The position numbers were made by a program, and so were the translations under genes. From the NCBI RefSeq assembly GCF_032118995.1, contig NC_092651.1, positions 19,080,349-19,144,348 on the forward strand: a stretch of DNA of 64,000 nucleotides. The letters are read 5' to 3'. This stretch comes from Asterias amurensis. Lineage: Eukaryota > Echinodermata > Asteroidea > Forcipulatida > Asteriidae. This document shows, piece by piece, positions 56,813 to 64,000 of the stretch (its first letter is position 1; the number at the start of each line of letters is the position of its first letter). The notes beneath the pieces were generated by a model. It had not been told where the DNA came from. It ran no database searches and saw only the letters and a program-made list of their open reading frames with translations.

Positions 56813-57174
56813 TTAAAGAAACTGGACACTATTGGTAATTGTCAAAGACCAGTCTTCACACTTGGTGTATCTCAACATATGCATAAAATAACAAACCTGT
56901 GAACCTTTGAACTCAATGGGTCGTCCAAGTTGCGAGATAATAATGGGAAAAACACCCTGGTCACACGAAGTCGTGCGCTTTCAGATGCTTGATTTCGAGA
57001 CATCAAAATCAAATTCGTGGAAAATTACTTCTTTCTCGAAAACTAATTAATTTCAGAGGGAGCCTTTTCTCACAACATTTTATACTATCAACAGTTCTCC
57101 TTTGCTTGTTACCAAGTACGTTTTTATGCTAACAAATACTTTGAGTAATTACCAATAGTGTCCAGTGCCTTTAA
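56813..57174 (+). mobile_element. Family C MITE just past LAPTM-like 2 stop
   Basis: TTAAAGAAACTGGACACTAT and GTGTCCAGTGCCTTTAA; 60 bp beyond the stop codon, so probably within the 3' UTR on the antisense side. Confidence 0.8.
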
Positions 57175-57233
57175 TAAACCTGACCGTGTAGGCTTAGTTG
57201 ACAATACACAGGATCATCTTCTCATAGCTTGTT

Positions 57234-63799
<6,566 letters not shown>

Positions 63800-63904
63800 C
63801 TGCACAAAATGAGTTTAAACAAACATAAGAAAAATCTATACGACAGGTCGAACTCGGTTGAAAACTTGCAGTCAAAGATTACAGTCAAAGGTCAAGGTCA
63901 ACAC

Positions 63905-64000
63905 CACGGACAACAAAGGACATGGTCTCATTGGCATTCGTGTAATTGATCAGATCGTCAGCCTTGTAACTTGAAGAAACCGGGAATAACATGATCTTAT
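63905..64000 (-). CDS. Possible upstream exon of LAPTM-like gene 2
   Basis: The minus strand is open from the window edge to about 63899 in one frame and reads SSYKADDLINYTNANETMSF, then VVR, with two NxT sequons. That would suit the luminal loop between the first two membrane segments of a LAPTM protein. A G|GTGTTG donor at 63905 would give the correct phase but is weak. Offered as a candidate only. Confidence 0.3.

Overview
The window is nuclear DNA of a marine invertebrate deuterostome, most probably an echinoderm. This is inferred from intron-rich genes, AT-rich introns packed with short palindromic DNA transposons and tRNA-derived SINEs, and proteins closer to vertebrate than to insect families. 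No rRNA, prokaryotic operon, CRISPR array, retroviral, LTR or Polinton-like element was recognised.

Layout. (1) 1-10135 is non-coding as far as can be seen and probably lies inside the first intron of a Rab33-type GTPase gene. Its first coding exon is on the minus strand at 10136-10387; the rest is outside the window. (2) Head to head with it, across about 1 kb, is a UCHL3-type deubiquitinase gene on the plus strand (11416-16416). It has a 12-nt microexon and two tandem, equal-length, in-phase versions of the exon carrying the catalytic His and Asp, only 43 nt apart. (3) 19932-22240, plus strand, is a four-exon gene for a 194-residue single-pass membrane protein with Sel1-like repeats. (4) 26440-36979, minus strand, is a complete TRIP13 (Pch2) AAA+ ATPase gene, with a 5' exon near 40488 that reads in frame into it. 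(5) 44997-50445, minus strand, is a complete five-exon LAPTM-like four-pass membrane protein gene. (6) 57234-63799, minus strand, is a tandem paralogue with the same intron scheme plus a long QQGYP-repeat tail ending in a PPAY (PPxY) motif; its 5' exons run off the right edge.

The rest is dominated by mobile DNA. Three families of palindromic MITE-like elements end in TTAA (A: AGGAACACGTTGCC, B: AGCCATTGGACAC, C: AGGCAGTGGACAC). A family A copy split a SINE in UCHL3, and the split shows a TTAA target duplication. Several copies are nested, or abut through one shared TTAA. Smaller palindromic families, two kinds of minisatellite, possible Penelope-like non-coding fragments and an unusual element built of TGCATATGCA and GTCCG/CGGAC palindromes are also present.

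The genes act in different cell processes: Golgi and autophagy traffic (Rab33), ubiquitin recycling (UCHL3), HORMA-domain remodelling in meiosis and the spindle checkpoint (TRIP13), and endolysosomal membranes (LAPTM). No pathway links are seen beyond the tandem LAPTM pair. Exon joins were read by eye from splice signals, reading phase and family alignment recalled from memory; no transcripts or database searches were available.
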